A stretch of 64,000 nt of DNA from Hominenteromicrobium sp900549945 (GCA_902472305.1 CABRNK010000005.1:1-64000); one strand, 5' to 3'. Positions 51,016-60,364 are shown, numbered from the stretch's first letter. The notes: generated by a model from the letters alone, not told the origin. Translations and numbers: made by a program.

Positions 51016-51747
51016 ATGCTCACGAAAGCACAGAATTTTACGGCCGGCCTGCGCGACGGCCTGCCGATCTGCTTCGGCTATTTCGCCGTTTCGTTCGCCT
51101 TCGGCATTCAGGCGGCCGCCATCGGCCTCACCGTGCCGGAAGCCGCCGTGATCTCCGCCGCAAACCTGACCTCCGCCGGGCAGTTCGCGGCGCTCGGCGT
51201 GATCGCCGCGGGTGCTTCTTACCTCGAGCTCGCGTTCACCCAGCTCGTCATCAACCTGCGGTACTTCCTGATGTCCTGCGCGCTCTCGCAGCGGCTCTCC
51301 CCCGACATGCGCTTTGCGCACCGGTTTGGCATCGCCTACGGCATGACCGATGAGATCTTCGCCGTCAGCTTCAGCCGGCCCGCGCCGCTCTCCCCGTACT
51401 ACAGCTACGGCCTGATCGCCGCGGCGGTGCCCGGCTGGGTGCTCGGCACCGTGCTGGGCGCCGTGGCTGGCAGCATTCTGCCCGGCGTGCTCACCAACGC
51501 GCTCGGCATCGCGCTGTACGGCATGTTCATCGCGATCGTCGTGCCGCCCGCAAAAGAGAACCGCGCCGTCGCGGCCGTCGCCGTCGTTTCCATGGCGGTT
51601 TCCGCCGTGTTCAGTTTAGCGCCGTATCTCCGGGAGATTTCCTCGGGCTTCCGCATCATTTTGGTGACGGTGCTCGTCGCGGGCGCTGCGGCGTGGCTCG
51701 CCCCGCTTGAGGACAAGCCCGCGGAGGAGGAAAGCCATGCGGCCTGA
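51016..51747 (+). CDS. azlC: AzlC-family branched-chain amino acid exporter, large subunit
   Basis: A 243-residue membrane protein with about eight helices. AGLRDGLPICFGYFAVSFAFGIQA near the start and ELAFTQLVINLRYFLMSCALSQRL in the middle are diagnostic. With AzlD it exports branched-chain amino acids or their analogues. The ATG at 51016 is preceded by AAAGGGGAA. An in-frame start at 50938 lies inside the terminator hairpin and is rejected. It overlaps azlD by 11 bases. Confidence 0.93.
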   Translation: MLTKAQNFTAGLRDGLPICFGYFAVSFAFGIQAAAIGLTVPEAAVISAANLTSAGQFAALGVIAAGASYLELAFTQLVINLRYFLMSCALSQRLSPDMRFAHRFGIAYGMTDEIFAVSFSRPAPLSPYYSYGLIAAAVPGWVLGTVLGAVAGSILPGVLTNALGIALYGMFIAIVVPPAKENRAVAAVAVVSMAVSAVFSLAPYLREISSGFRIILVTVLVAGAAAWLAPLEDKPAEEESHAA

Positions 51748-52057
51748 GATTTTCGCGTACATCGCCGTGATGGCGCTCGTCACCTACCTGATCCGCCTGC
51801 TGCCGCTGACGCTGATCCGGCGCAGAATCACGAACAAATACATCCGCTCATTCCTCTATTATGTGCCGTATGCGACGCTTTCCGCGATGACCTTCCCGGC
51901 GATCCTCTCCTCGACCGGCAGCACGTTCAGCGCGGCACTCGGGTTTGCGGCGGCGCTTTTCCTCGCGTTCCGCGGCAAGAGCCTTCTGAGCGTCGCGGTG
52001 TTCGCGAGCGCCGTCGTGCTCGTCTGCGAGCTGTTGCTCCCCCTGCTGCCGCTGTGA
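51737..52057 (+). CDS. azlD: AzlD-family branched-chain amino acid exporter, small subunit
   Basis: A 106-residue protein with four helices (AYIAVMALVTYLIRLLPLTLIRRRI, FLYYVPYATLSAMTFPAIL). The YVPYA and TYLxRLxP patterns are typical of AzlD. It partners AzlC. The ATG at 51737 follows GGAGGAGG, which lies inside azlC. Confidence 0.92.
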   Translation: MRPEIFAYIAVMALVTYLIRLLPLTLIRRRITNKYIRSFLYYVPYATLSAMTFPAILSSTGSTFSAALGFAAALFLAFRGKSLLSVAVFASAVVLVCELLLPLLPL

Positions 52058-52111
52058 GGCCGGGGCAGCGGCTCTTTTTCGCCCGTGCGGAATGCGCCTT
52101 CAGAAAGCCAA

Positions 52112-52148
52112 AAGGCTGTATCCTTTTTTCGGATACAGCCTTTTTTCG
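52112..52148. terminator. Bidirectional terminator between azlCD and the aldo/keto reductase gene
   Basis: A perfect 12-bp stem AAGGCTGTATCC/GGATACAGCCTT with a 7-base loop. TTTTTT follows on the plus strand and TTTTGG on the minus strand. Confidence 0.9.
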
Positions 52149-52156
52149 TTTTTCGG

Positions 52157-53287
52157 TTATCCCTCGTTTTCGAAATGCGACGCCACCGTTTTCAGGTGCT
52201 CGATGATCGGCAGGTGCTGCGGACATACGCCCTCGCACTGGCCGCACGCGATGCAGTCGCTCGCCTTGCCGAAATCGCGGGTCAGGTTGTCGTAATATTC
52301 GCCCTGTGGGGTCCAGCCCTTGCCCTTGACCTCCTGCATATCGGCGTTGTAGAGCGAGAAATATTTCGGGATCGCGATGTTCATCGGGCAGCCGTCCACG
52401 CAGTAGGCGCAGCCGGTGCAGGGGACTGCGATGTTCGCGTTGATCCGCTCCACAGCCTTCTGCACGACCGCGCGCTCCGCCTCGCTGAGCGGCTCAAAGT
52501 CCTGCATGTAGCCGGTGTTGTCGAGCAGCTGCTCCATGGTGCTCATGCCGGAGAGCACGATCTGCACGTTCGGCAGGCTCGCCGCAAAGCGGATGGCCCA
52601 AGACGGCACCGACATCTCCGGCGCGAACGACTTGAACATTTCCGCGACCGTATCCGGTACAGCCGCGAGCGTGCCGCCCTTAACCGGCTCCATGACAAAT
52701 ACCGGTACGCCGTGCTTCTCCGCGACCTCGTAGCACGCGCGGGACTGCACACCGGCGCTGTCCCAATCGAGGTAGTTGATCTGAAGCTGGACGAACTCGA
52801 ATTCCGGGTGCTCGGTCAGCACGCGGTCGAGCAGCGCCGCGCCGTCGTGGAAGGAAAAGCCGATGTGCTTTACAAGCCCCTGCGCCTTTTTCTCCCGGAT
52901 CCACGAAAAGCAGTCAAGCGTGTTGTACACGTCGAGGCTGTGCACGTTGATGTCGTGCAGCAGGTAATAGTCGAAAAATTCCACGCCGGTCTTTTCGCGC
53001 TGCTCGTTGAAGATCCGGTCGCGGTCCTCCTTCGTCTTGATGAAGCCGGAATGCAGCTTCGTCGCCAGCGTAAAGCTGTCGCGCGGGTGGCGCTGCACGA
53101 GCGCCTCCTTGGCGGCGCGCTCACTCTGGAACGCGCAGTACATCCACGCCGTGTCAAAATACGTGAAGCCGCGCTCGAGAAAGGTATCCACCATCTTTTT
53201 GGTCTGCTCCATGTCGATCTTCCCCGGGTCGTTCTCGTCCAGAGACGGCAGACGCATCAGGCCGAAGCCGAGTTTTTTCTGTGCCAT
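52157..53287 (-). CDS. Aldo/keto reductase with C-terminal 4Fe-4S ferredoxin domain
   Basis: A 376-residue protein. Residues 1-275 form the aldo/keto reductase barrel (FGLMRLPSLDENDPGKIDMEQTKKMVDTFLERGFTYFDTAWMY; catalytic Asp/Tyr in this stretch, Lys and His further on). Residues 285-370 carry two Cys clusters (CTGCAYCVDGCPMNI and CIACGQCEGVCPQHL). It probably reduces a carbonyl substrate using NAD(P)H or ferredoxin electrons. Substrate unknown. AAGGAGTG precedes the ATG. Confidence 0.92.
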   Translation of the reverse strand: MAQKKLGFGLMRLPSLDENDPGKIDMEQTKKMVDTFLERGFTYFDTAWMYCAFQSERAAKEALVQRHPRDSFTLATKLHSGFIKTKEDRDRIFNEQREKTGVEFFDYYLLHDINVHSLDVYNTLDCFSWIREKKAQGLVKHIGFSFHDGAALLDRVLTEHPEFEFVQLQINYLDWDSAGVQSRACYEVAEKHGVPVFVMEPVKGGTLAAVPDTVAEMFKSFAPEMSVPSWAIRFAASLPNVQIVLSGMSTMEQLLDNTGYMQDFEPLSEAERAVVQKAVERINANIAVPCTGCAYCVDGCPMNIAIPKYFSLYNADMQEVKGKGWTPQGEYYDNLTRDFGKASDCIACGQCEGVCPQHLPIIEHLKTVASHFENEG

Positions 53288-53434
53288 CGTTTATATCCAC
53301 TCCTTGTTTTTCATCCATCTGCGACTATTCTAGCACGGCGCGGCGGAAAAAGCAAATAGCTGGTTTGCATCCCGCTGTATGCTTTGAAGGCATCGCAGGG
53401 GACTTCTGCCGCATAAGCTGCACGCAGAGCGCCG

Positions 53435-53734
53435 TCACCGCGAGCCCGCATCGCCCTTCCGCCGCAGGCGCGCGCCGTATTTTTCAAGCGCGCCGGAAAG
53501 CGCCCCTTCGGCGTCGACGTCCAGCTCGCAGCAGAGCGCCAGCAGCGAAAAAAGGCAGTCGCCGAGCTCCTCCGCGGTCTCCGGCGTCGGCGTGTACGGC
53601 CTTTTGCCGTAGTCCATCCCCCGCAGAATCTCCTTTGCGACCTCGCCGGTCTCGCTCGCGAGGTCGAGGCACCGGGCCGCCGCGCCGCAGAGCATATCGT
53701 TTTCCCTGAGAAATGTACGCACTCTTTCCTGCAT
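53435..53734 (-). CDS. MazG-like nucleotide pyrophosphohydrolase
   Basis: A 99-residue single-domain MazG/iMazG-type protein: CLDLASETGEVAKEIL (first acidic motif) and ETAEELGDCLFSLLALC (second, E-E-x-G-D) supply the metal ligands. It would cleave non-standard NTPs. It is distinct from the long MazG at 11158-11856 and lacks the second domain. AACGGAGGAAA precedes the ATG. It lies downstream of gap on the same strand but beyond its terminator. Confidence 0.86.
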   Translation of the reverse strand: MQERVRTFLRENDMLCGAAARCLDLASETGEVAKEILRGMDYGKRPYTPTPETAEELGDCLFSLLALCCELDVDAEGALSGALEKYGARLRRKGDAGSR

Positions 53735-53779
53735 ATCCGTTTCCTCCGTTTCCGCGGCCCATCCGCCGCATAAAACAAA

Positions 53780-53807
53780 GAAGGGACAGGAAAAACCCTG
53801 CCCCTTC
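53780..53807 (-). terminator. Terminator after gap
   Basis: An 11-bp stem (GAAGGGGCAGG / CCTGTCCCTTC on the minus strand, one G-U) with a short loop is followed by TTTGTTTT. Confidence 0.85.
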
Positions 53808-53823
53808 CGTACAGACTGAAAAA

Positions 53824-54858
53824 TTAGATCTCAGCGAAGTACTTGATCGTTCTGACCATCTGGCTCGTGTAGGAGTTCTCGTTGTCGTACCAGGAAACAA
53901 CCTGAACCTCATAGAGGTCGTCCGCGATCTTCGCAACCATCGTCTGCGTTGCGTCGAACAGGGAACCGTACTTCATACCGATAACGTCGGAGGAAACGAT
54001 CTGATCCTCGTTGTAGCCGAAGCTCTCGGAGGCCGCCGCCTTCATAGCCGCGTTGATGCCTTCCTTCGTGACGTCCGTGCCCTTAACGACAGCCGTGAGG
54101 ATCGTCGTGGAGCCGGTCGGAACCGGAACACGCTGTGCAGAGCCGATGAGCTTGCCGTTGAGCTCCGGGATAACAAGGCCGATCGCCTTCGCAGCACCCG
54201 TGGAGTTCGGAACGATGTTCGCAGCGCCGGCGCGCGCACGGCGGTAGTCGCCCTTTCTGTGCGGGCCGTCGAGGATCATCTGATCGCCGGTGTAAGCATG
54301 GATCGTGCTCATGATGCCGCTCTGAACCGGAGCGTAGTCGTTGAGCGCCTTCGCCATCGGGGCGAGGCAGTTCGTGGTGCAGCTCGCTGCGGAAATGATG
54401 GTATCCTCAGCCGTGAGGGTCTTCTCGTTCACGCTGTAAACGATCGTCGGGAGATCGTTGCCGGCCGGAGCGGAGATGACAACCTTCTTCGCGCCCGCAT
54501 CGATGTGCGCCTGCGCCTTTGCCTTAGAGGTGTAGAAGCCCGTGCACTCGAGAACAACGTCAACGCCGATCTCGCCCCACGGAAGGTCCTTCGCGTCCTT
54601 CTCCGCGTAGATCTTCAGCGTCTTGCCGTCGACCGTGATGGTGTTCGCCTCGTCGTCAGCCTCAACGGTGTGCAGGCCTTCGCCGATCTTGCCGCAGTAG
54701 CCGCCCTGAGCGGTATCGTACTTCAGAAGATGTGCGAGCATGGAGGGCTTCGTAAGATCGTTGATCGCAACAACCTCATAACCCTCAGCGCCGAACATCT
54801 GTCTGAACGCCAGACGGCCAATGCGGCCAAAACCATTGATTGCAACTTTAACTGCCAT
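53824..54858 (-). CDS. gap: Glyceraldehyde-3-phosphate dehydrogenase, type I
   Basis: A 344-residue enzyme: NAD-binding KVAINGFGRIGRLAFRQM, the active site SAASCTTNCLAP with the catalytic Cys, and the C-terminal WYDNENSYTSQMVRTIKY. It oxidises GAP to 1,3-bisphosphoglycerate in glycolysis. The start MAVKVAI at 54858 follows AGGAGGT; the frame extends 11 codons upstream without support. Strong promoter and codon bias suit a highly expressed gene. Confidence 0.97.
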   Translation of the reverse strand: MAVKVAINGFGRIGRLAFRQMFGAEGYEVVAINDLTKPSMLAHLLKYDTAQGGYCGKIGEGLHTVEADDEANTITVDGKTLKIYAEKDAKDLPWGEIGVDVVLECTGFYTSKAKAQAHIDAGAKKVVISAPAGNDLPTIVYSVNEKTLTAEDTIISAASCTTNCLAPMAKALNDYAPVQSGIMSTIHAYTGDQMILDGPHRKGDYRRARAGAANIVPNSTGAAKAIGLVIPELNGKLIGSAQRVPVPTGSTTILTAVVKGTDVTKEGINAAMKAAASESFGYNEDQIVSSDVIGMKYGSLFDATQTMVAKIADDLYEVQVVSWYDNENSYTSQMVRTIKYFAEI

Positions 54859-54903
54859 GATTGTTATACCTCCTGATATTTGTAGATACAAGATCTTGCC
54901 TAT

Positions 54904-54932
54904 ATTTTATAGCATTTCCGGAAATAATACAA
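54904..54932 (-). promoter_or_regulatory. Promoter of gap
   Basis: TTGTAT (54927-54932) and TAAAAT (54904-54909) are 17 bases apart on the minus strand. Confidence 0.75.
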
Positions 54933-54976
54933 GGCTTTTTTAGCTGAACACCAAACTTTTTCCCTAAAAAAGCCGC

Positions 54977-55873
54977 TCACCGGCCGGAACCCGCCTTAAA
55001 ACCGGGCTTTTTCTCGTGTGCGGGCGCGTGCTCGGGCGCACACAGCGCGAAAATCTCCCCTCTGAGGGAGAAAAGCAGCGCAAGGATGTGCACGCAGACC
55101 GCGAGCATGGCGAGCTGGATCACATACGGCATCTCCGTGGCATAGCCGCGGCCGGCAACAATCAGCACCGTATTCGAGACCACATACGTGAGCCAGAACA
55201 CGGCGGCGGGCAGGCCGAACACAAAGGCCGTGCGCGCCGCTTTCTGCCCGCCCACGCCGGAGAGCAGCTTGCCCTCGGCAAGCAGGAAGAGGAGCATCGC
55301 CGCGCCGCCGCCGACCGTGTAGAGGTTTTCCACGGTCGTAGCCGAGGCGGAATACAGCATGAAGGTCAGCAGCATGTAGCTCAGTCCCCACACGACGCCG
55401 AGCGCCCAAAGCGCGCCGGGCTTTCCGGGAAACGCCCCGCCGCGCATCCAGAGCACGGCCGCCGCGGCCGCCGCAGCGCCGAACAGCACCGTGAAAACAG
55501 CGAACGGCACATGCGACTGCACCTGCGCGGGCAGCACGAAGTAAGAGACGCCGAACGCCCTGTAGGCGTGCGCGTCCCACAAAAGGGCCACCGCGCAGAG
55601 CAGAAGGAAAACGCCCGCAAGCAGCGATGTGATGCCGGCGGGCCAGCTTCTCACCGGCCGCAGCACGCCGCAGCGCCCGCGGTCCAAAAAGCAGAGCAGG
55701 CCCGCCGCGAGCGCGGACAGGAGCGTCGCCCCGCTGTAGAGGATTGTCAGCGTACCGCTGTCCGTCACGAAGCCCGTTTCGTAATCAAAAAAGAAAAGCA
55801 TCTGGATGCAGCGCAGTACCGTGCCGAGCAGGACGCCGGCACCCGCAATCCAGAACGCGCATTTTGTTTTCAT
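54977..55873 (-). CDS. Polytopic membrane protein, function unknown
   Basis: A 298-residue protein with eight or so hydrophobic helices and short polar loops (examples FWIAGAGVLLGTVLRCIQMLFFF, AVALLWDAHAYRAFGVSYFVLPAQVQSH, IQLAMLAVCVHILALLFSL). The tail PEHAPAHEKKPGFKAGSGR is polar. No family is recognised. Similar orphan membrane proteins occur in Oscillospirales. The ATG at 55873 follows GGAGAACTG. It lies upstream of gap on the same strand but has no obvious link with it. Confidence 0.65.
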   Translation of the reverse strand: MKTKCAFWIAGAGVLLGTVLRCIQMLFFFDYETGFVTDSGTLTILYSGATLLSALAAGLLCFLDRGRCGVLRPVRSWPAGITSLLAGVFLLLCAVALLWDAHAYRAFGVSYFVLPAQVQSHVPFAVFTVLFGAAAAAAAVLWMRGGAFPGKPGALWALGVVWGLSYMLLTFMLYSASATTVENLYTVGGGAAMLLFLLAEGKLLSGVGGQKAARTAFVFGLPAAVFWLTYVVSNTVLIVAGRGYATEMPYVIQLAMLAVCVHILALLFSLRGEIFALCAPEHAPAHEKKPGFKAGSGR

Positions 55874-55997
55874 TTCAGCAGTTCTCCATTTCTGGGGCAT
55901 AGCCCGCAGCCGTTTTTAAGACAAATCCATTATAGCATATCCGGCGGTGCAAGAAAACACCCGGCAGAAATTTTTTTGAAAATTCAAATCTAACATC

Positions 55998-56026
55998 TTG
56001 ACATTGTTGAATGCACCAACTATAAT
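55998..56026 (+). promoter_or_regulatory. Promoter and likely operator of the MarR-ABC exporter operon
   Basis: A perfect TTGACA (55998-56003) and TATAAT (56021-56026) with a 17-base spacer. The spacer contains GTTG-N7-CAAC (56006-56020), an inverted repeat suited to binding by the MarR protein encoded just downstream. Confidence 0.85.
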
Positions 56027-56130
56027 ATAGGCCAGAGCAAACAATTAAGCGCATGATTGTTCACCGCATGCCAATTTTGTCCGCTCAAACCTATCCACTT
56101 CCACTTTAATAAAGAAAGGATGCGGTCGAT

Positions 56131-56607
56131 ATGCCGAAAGAAAGCATTGGGCATGCGCTGCACGCACTGAACAGCAAGACGCACCGGTTCATCGACACCT
56201 ACTTGCACAAGCGGGAAAACGACCAGCTCACTGGCGCAAACACGTGGGTGATCCACTTCATCGCCGAGCACCGCGGCTCGCCCGTCTACCTGCGCGACGT
56301 GGAGCGCCACTTCGGCGTAACGCGCTCCACGGCCTCGAAGGTCGTGGACCTGCTCGTGCGCAAGGGCTTTGTGGAGCGCCACATCGGGGAAACCGATTCG
56401 CGCCTGCGCCGCCTGACGCTCACAAAGCAGGCCGAGGATCTGCTGCAAACCATCAACGAGGACCACGAAATGCTGGAAAGCGTGCTGACGCGCGGCTTCA
56501 CGGCAAACGAGGTGCGCACGCTGCACGCCTATTTGCAGCGCATGCAGAATAACATCGACACCGCCGCGCTGGAGCGGCAGAAAACACAGAAGGAGGGTCG
56601 GGCTTGA
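56131..56607 (+). CDS. MarR-family transcriptional regulator
   Basis: A 158-residue winged-helix repressor. YLRDVERHFGVTRSTASKVVDLLVRKGFVERH (recognition region) and TDSRLRRLTLTKQAEDL (wing) are typical. It precedes, and overlaps by 4 bases, the first of two ABC exporter genes, so it most probably represses this operon until a drug or toxic metabolite is bound. AAAGAAAGGATG precedes the ATG. Confidence 0.94.
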   Translation: MPKESIGHALHALNSKTHRFIDTYLHKRENDQLTGANTWVIHFIAEHRGSPVYLRDVERHFGVTRSTASKVVDLLVRKGFVERHIGETDSRLRRLTLTKQAEDLLQTINEDHEMLESVLTRGFTANEVRTLHAYLQRMQNNIDTAALERQKTQKEGRA

Positions 56608-58364
56608 TCCAGAAACTGATGCGGAGCATCCGCGAACAGAAAAAAAGCTCCATCCTCGCCATGGTCACGATCAGCGGCGAGGTCGTTTTTGAGGTCATCA
56701 TCCCCATTCTGATGGCCAACCTGATCGATTACGGCATCGACGCCGGCAACATGCCCTACGTCGCCAAAATGGGGCTCATCCTGCTGCTCTCGGCGGCGGG
56801 CCAGCTTCTGTGCGGCGTGATCTCAGGCAAATTTGCCGCCGAGGCCTCGAGCGGCTTCGCGCGGAACCTGCGCCACGACATGTTCTACAAGGTGCAGACC
56901 TTCTCGTTCTCGAACATTGATAAGTTTTCGACGGCGAGCATCGTCACCCGCCTGACGACCGACGTGACGAACCTGCAGAATACATACCAGATGATCATCC
57001 GCATGGCGGTGCGCAGCCCGCTGATGATGGTCTTTTCTCTCGTCGCGGCGTTCTCGATCGACGCGCAGCTCTCTCTGATCTTCCTCGCGATCATCCCGGT
57101 GCTCGCGTTCGGCCTTTACTTCATTATGACGCGGACGCACCCGATCTTCGAGCGCGTTTTCCGCACGTATGACCACCTCAACGGCGTCGTGCAGGAAAAC
57201 CTGCACGGCATCCGCGTCGTCAAATCTTTCGTGCGCGAGGACCACGAGGAGCAGAAATTCAACGCGATCTCCGAGCGCATCTACAAGGACTTCAAAAAGG
57301 CGGAGCAGCAGCTCGCTTGGAACGCCCCGCTGATGCAGCTTTGCATGTACGCCGCAATCATCCTGATCTCGTGGTTCGGCGCGCGCGCCATCGTGGCCTG
57401 CGGCGGCGACGCGGCACTCGGCCTTTCGACCGGCGAGCTTCTGAGCCTGATCTCTTACGCGACGCAGATCCTCATGAGCCTGATGGGCCTCTCGATGATC
57501 TTCGTCATGATCACGATGTCCCGCACCTCGGGCGAGCGCGCCGTCGAGCTGCTCGACGAGACACCGGACATCACGACGCCTGAAAACGCCGTCACCCATG
57601 TTGAGGACGGCGGCATCGTATTCGACAACGTGCGGTTCAGCTACCACAAAAACAACGGCAAGCCCGTTTTGAGCGACATTAATCTGACGATCCCGGCCGG
57701 CGCGACGGTCGGCATCATCGGCGGCACCGGCTCCTCGAAATCGAGCCTTGTGCAGCTCATCCCCCGCCTGTATGACGTGACGGAGGGCTGCGTGAAGGTC
57801 GGCGGCGTCGATGTGCGCCGCTACGATCTCGACACGCTGCGCGGCGCGGTCGCGATGGTCCTGCAGAAAAACGAGCTGTTCTCCGGCACGATCAAGGAAA
57901 ACCTGCGCTGGGGCAGCGAACACGCAACGGATGAGGAGCTTATCCACGCCTGCAAGCTCGCGCAGGCGGACGACTTTGTCCGCGCCTTCCCGCAGGGCTA
58001 CGACACCTATATCGAGCAGGGCGGCACCAACGTCTCCGGCGGCCAGAAGCAGCGCCTATGTATCGCGCGCGCTCTGCTGAAAAAGCCGAAGATCCTGATT
58101 CTCGACGACTCGACGAGCGCCGTCGACACGCGCACCGACGCGCTGATCCGCGAGGCGTTCGCGAAGGAGATCCCCGACACGACGAAAATCATCATCGCGC
58201 AGCGCATCACCTCGGTGCAGGACGCCGACATGATCCTCGTGCTCGACGACGGCAAGATCGTGGACTGCGGCGCGCACGACGAACTGCTGAAATCCAGCCC
58301 GATCTACCGCGAGGTTTACGAATCCCAGACGAAAGGAGACGACGACAATGCCCCCACGTCCTAA
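56604..58364 (+). CDS. ABC exporter half-transporter, degenerate-site subunit
   Basis: A 586-residue membrane-NBD fusion. Six helices in 1-310 are followed by an ATPase with GGTGSSKSS as Walker A (one Gly replaced by Ser), VSGGQKQRL signature, and ILDDSTSAVD as Walker B with Asp in place of the catalytic Glu. Such a degenerate subunit pairs with a canonical one (the next gene) to form a heterodimeric multidrug exporter. The start is TTG at 56604 after AAGGAGGG and overlaps the marR stop. It overlaps the next gene by 17 bases. Confidence 0.93.
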   Translation: MIQKLMRSIREQKKSSILAMVTISGEVVFEVIIPILMANLIDYGIDAGNMPYVAKMGLILLLSAAGQLLCGVISGKFAAEASSGFARNLRHDMFYKVQTFSFSNIDKFSTASIVTRLTTDVTNLQNTYQMIIRMAVRSPLMMVFSLVAAFSIDAQLSLIFLAIIPVLAFGLYFIMTRTHPIFERVFRTYDHLNGVVQENLHGIRVVKSFVREDHEEQKFNAISERIYKDFKKAEQQLAWNAPLMQLCMYAAIILISWFGARAIVACGGDAALGLSTGELLSLISYATQILMSLMGLSMIFVMITMSRTSGERAVELLDETPDITTPENAVTHVEDGGIVFDNVRFSYHKNNGKPVLSDINLTIPAGATVGIIGGTGSSKSSLVQLIPRLYDVTEGCVKVGGVDVRRYDLDTLRGAVAMVLQKNELFSGTIKENLRWGSEHATDEELIHACKLAQADDFVRAFPQGYDTYIEQGGTNVSGGQKQRLCIARALLKKPKILILDDSTSAVDTRTDALIREAFAKEIPDTTKIIIAQRITSVQDADMILVLDDGKIVDCGAHDELLKSSPIYREVYESQTKGDDDNAPTS

Positions 58365-60273
58365 TGGCCCGCGGCTTTCGATGAAGGAAAGCCTGCAGCA
58401 GCTCGATAAAAAGACCTTAAAGCGGCTGCTTTCCTATATGAAGGCCTACCGCTTCCAGCTCATCCTCGTATTCGTCTGCATCGCGGTCAGCGCCTTTGCA
58501 AGCGTCATGTCCTCGCTGTTTCTGCAGCAGCTGATCGACGATTACATCGCGCCGCTCCTGCTCGAATCGGCGCCGGTCTTTACCGGCCTGCTCTTCGCGC
58601 TCGGGCAGATGGCCGTCATCTATCTCATCGGCGCGTTTGCCTCCCTGCTCTACAACCGCATTATGGCGGTCGTCTCGCAGGGCACGCTCAAGTCGATCCG
58701 CGACGACATGTTCGCCCACATGCAGACGCTGCCCATCAAATATTTCGACACGCACACGCACGGCGACATCATGAGCCACTACACAAACGACACCGACACG
58801 CTGCGCCAGATGATCTCCCAGAGCATCCCGCAGACGATCTCCTCGGTCTTTTCGGTCGTCGCCGTCTTTTTCTCAATGCTCTCCCTCAGCGTCTGGCTTA
58901 CGGCCTTCGTCATCGTCTTTCTGCTTTTGATGTTCAAGGTCATCGGCAAGGTCACGGCGAAGAGCGGCCGCTATTTCGTGCGCCAGCAGCAGTCGCTCGG
59001 CTCGGTCAACGGCTACGTGGAGGAAATGATCAACGGCCAGAAAGTCGTCAAGGTTTTCTGCCACGAGGATAAAGCCAAGGAAGCCTTTGACGAACGGAAC
59101 GAGGAGCTCTTCGGCAATGCCGCGGAGGCCAACAAGTTTTCGAACGTCCTCGGCCCAATCATGAACGCGCTCGGCTACGCCTTATACGTGCTGATCGCCG
59201 TGCTCGGCGGCCTCATGGCCCTTTCCGGCACGCCGAATCTCGTGCTCACCGGCATGGATGTGATGACGCTCGGCGCGATCGCCTCCTTCCTCCAGCTCTC
59301 GCGCAGCTTTGTGCAGCCGATCAGTCAGGTGACGCAGCAGATCTCGTCGATCATCATGGCAATGGCCGGCGCCTCCCGTATCTTTGCGCTGCTCGACGAG
59401 GAAAGCGAGCAGGACGAGGGCTATGTGACGCTCGTCAACGCGGAAAGGCGCGGCGATACGCTTGTCGAGGCCGAAAAGCACACCGGCCTCTGGGCGTGGA
59501 AGCACCCGCACAGCGACGGAACCGTAACCTACACCGAGCTTACCGGCCGTGTGGAGCTCAACGGGGTGGATTTCGGCTACGTGCCCGACAAGATCGTGCT
59601 GCACGACGTTTCTCTCTACGCGAAGCCGGGCCAGAAAATTGCCTTCGTCGGCGCGACCGGCGCAGGCAAGACGACGATCACGAACCTCATCAACCGCTTC
59701 TACGACATCGCCGACGGCAAGATCCGCTACGACGGCATCAATATCAATAAGATCAAAAAGCCCGACCTGCGCCGCTCGCTCGGCGTGGTTTTGCAGGACG
59801 TCAACCTCTTCACCGGCACCGTGATGGAGAATATCCGATACGGCAAGCTGAGCGCCACCGACGAGGAGTGCATCGCCGCGGCGAAGCTCGCGAACGCCGA
59901 CAGCTTCATCCGCATGCTGCCCAACGGCTACGACACCGTGCTTTCCGGCGACGGCAGCGGCCTTTCGCAGGGCCAGCGCCAGCTCATCTCCATCGCCCGC
60001 GCGGCGGTCGCCGACCCGCCCGTTATGATTCTCGACGAGGCCACCAGCTCGATCGACACGCGCACCGAATCCATCGTGCAGAGCGGCATGGACGCGCTGA
60101 TGCACGGCCGCACGGTCTTTGTCATCGCGCACCGGCTCTCCACGGTCAAAAATTCAAACGTCATCATGGTGCTCGACCACGGCCGCATCATCGAGCGCGG
60201 CAGCCATCAGGATCTGATCGCGCAGAAGGGCACCTACTACCGCCTGTATACCGGTGCGTTCGAGCTGGAATAA
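58348..60273 (+). CDS. ABC exporter half-transporter, canonical-site subunit
   Basis: A 641-residue partner of the preceding gene. Six membrane helices (27-330) lead to a NBD with canonical Walker A GATGAGKTT, signature LSQGQRQ, Walker B MILDEATSSID and the switch His in IAHRLS. An extra ~45-residue insert between the two halves (DEGYVTLVNAERRGDTLVEAEKHTGLWAWKHPHSDG) is typical of this heterodimer group. It exports hydrophobic drugs or peptides at the expense of ATP. AAAGGAG precedes the ATG. Confidence 0.94.
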   Translation: MPPRPNGPRLSMKESLQQLDKKTLKRLLSYMKAYRFQLILVFVCIAVSAFASVMSSLFLQQLIDDYIAPLLLESAPVFTGLLFALGQMAVIYLIGAFASLLYNRIMAVVSQGTLKSIRDDMFAHMQTLPIKYFDTHTHGDIMSHYTNDTDTLRQMISQSIPQTISSVFSVVAVFFSMLSLSVWLTAFVIVFLLLMFKVIGKVTAKSGRYFVRQQQSLGSVNGYVEEMINGQKVVKVFCHEDKAKEAFDERNEELFGNAAEANKFSNVLGPIMNALGYALYVLIAVLGGLMALSGTPNLVLTGMDVMTLGAIASFLQLSRSFVQPISQVTQQISSIIMAMAGASRIFALLDEESEQDEGYVTLVNAERRGDTLVEAEKHTGLWAWKHPHSDGTVTYTELTGRVELNGVDFGYVPDKIVLHDVSLYAKPGQKIAFVGATGAGKTTITNLINRFYDIADGKIRYDGININKIKKPDLRRSLGVVLQDVNLFTGTVMENIRYGKLSATDEECIAAAKLANADSFIRMLPNGYDTVLSGDGSGLSQGQRQLISIARAAVADPPVMILDEATSSIDTRTESIVQSGMDALMHGRTVFVIAHRLSTVKNSNVIMVLDHGRIIERGSHQDLIAQKGTYYRLYTGAFELE

Positions 60274-60288
60274 AATCTGCGCGCACAC

Positions 60289-60317
60289 TTGATTTTCACC
60301 TCCCGGCGTGATAAAAT
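60289..60317 (+). promoter_or_regulatory. Promoter of the BFD-like gene
   Basis: TTGATT (60289-60294) and TAAAAT (60312-60317) are 17 bases apart. Confidence 0.78.
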
Positions 60318-60364
60318 CGCAGTATACATAGGTGCTTTTCTGCCCACGAAAGGAGGAAAAACAA

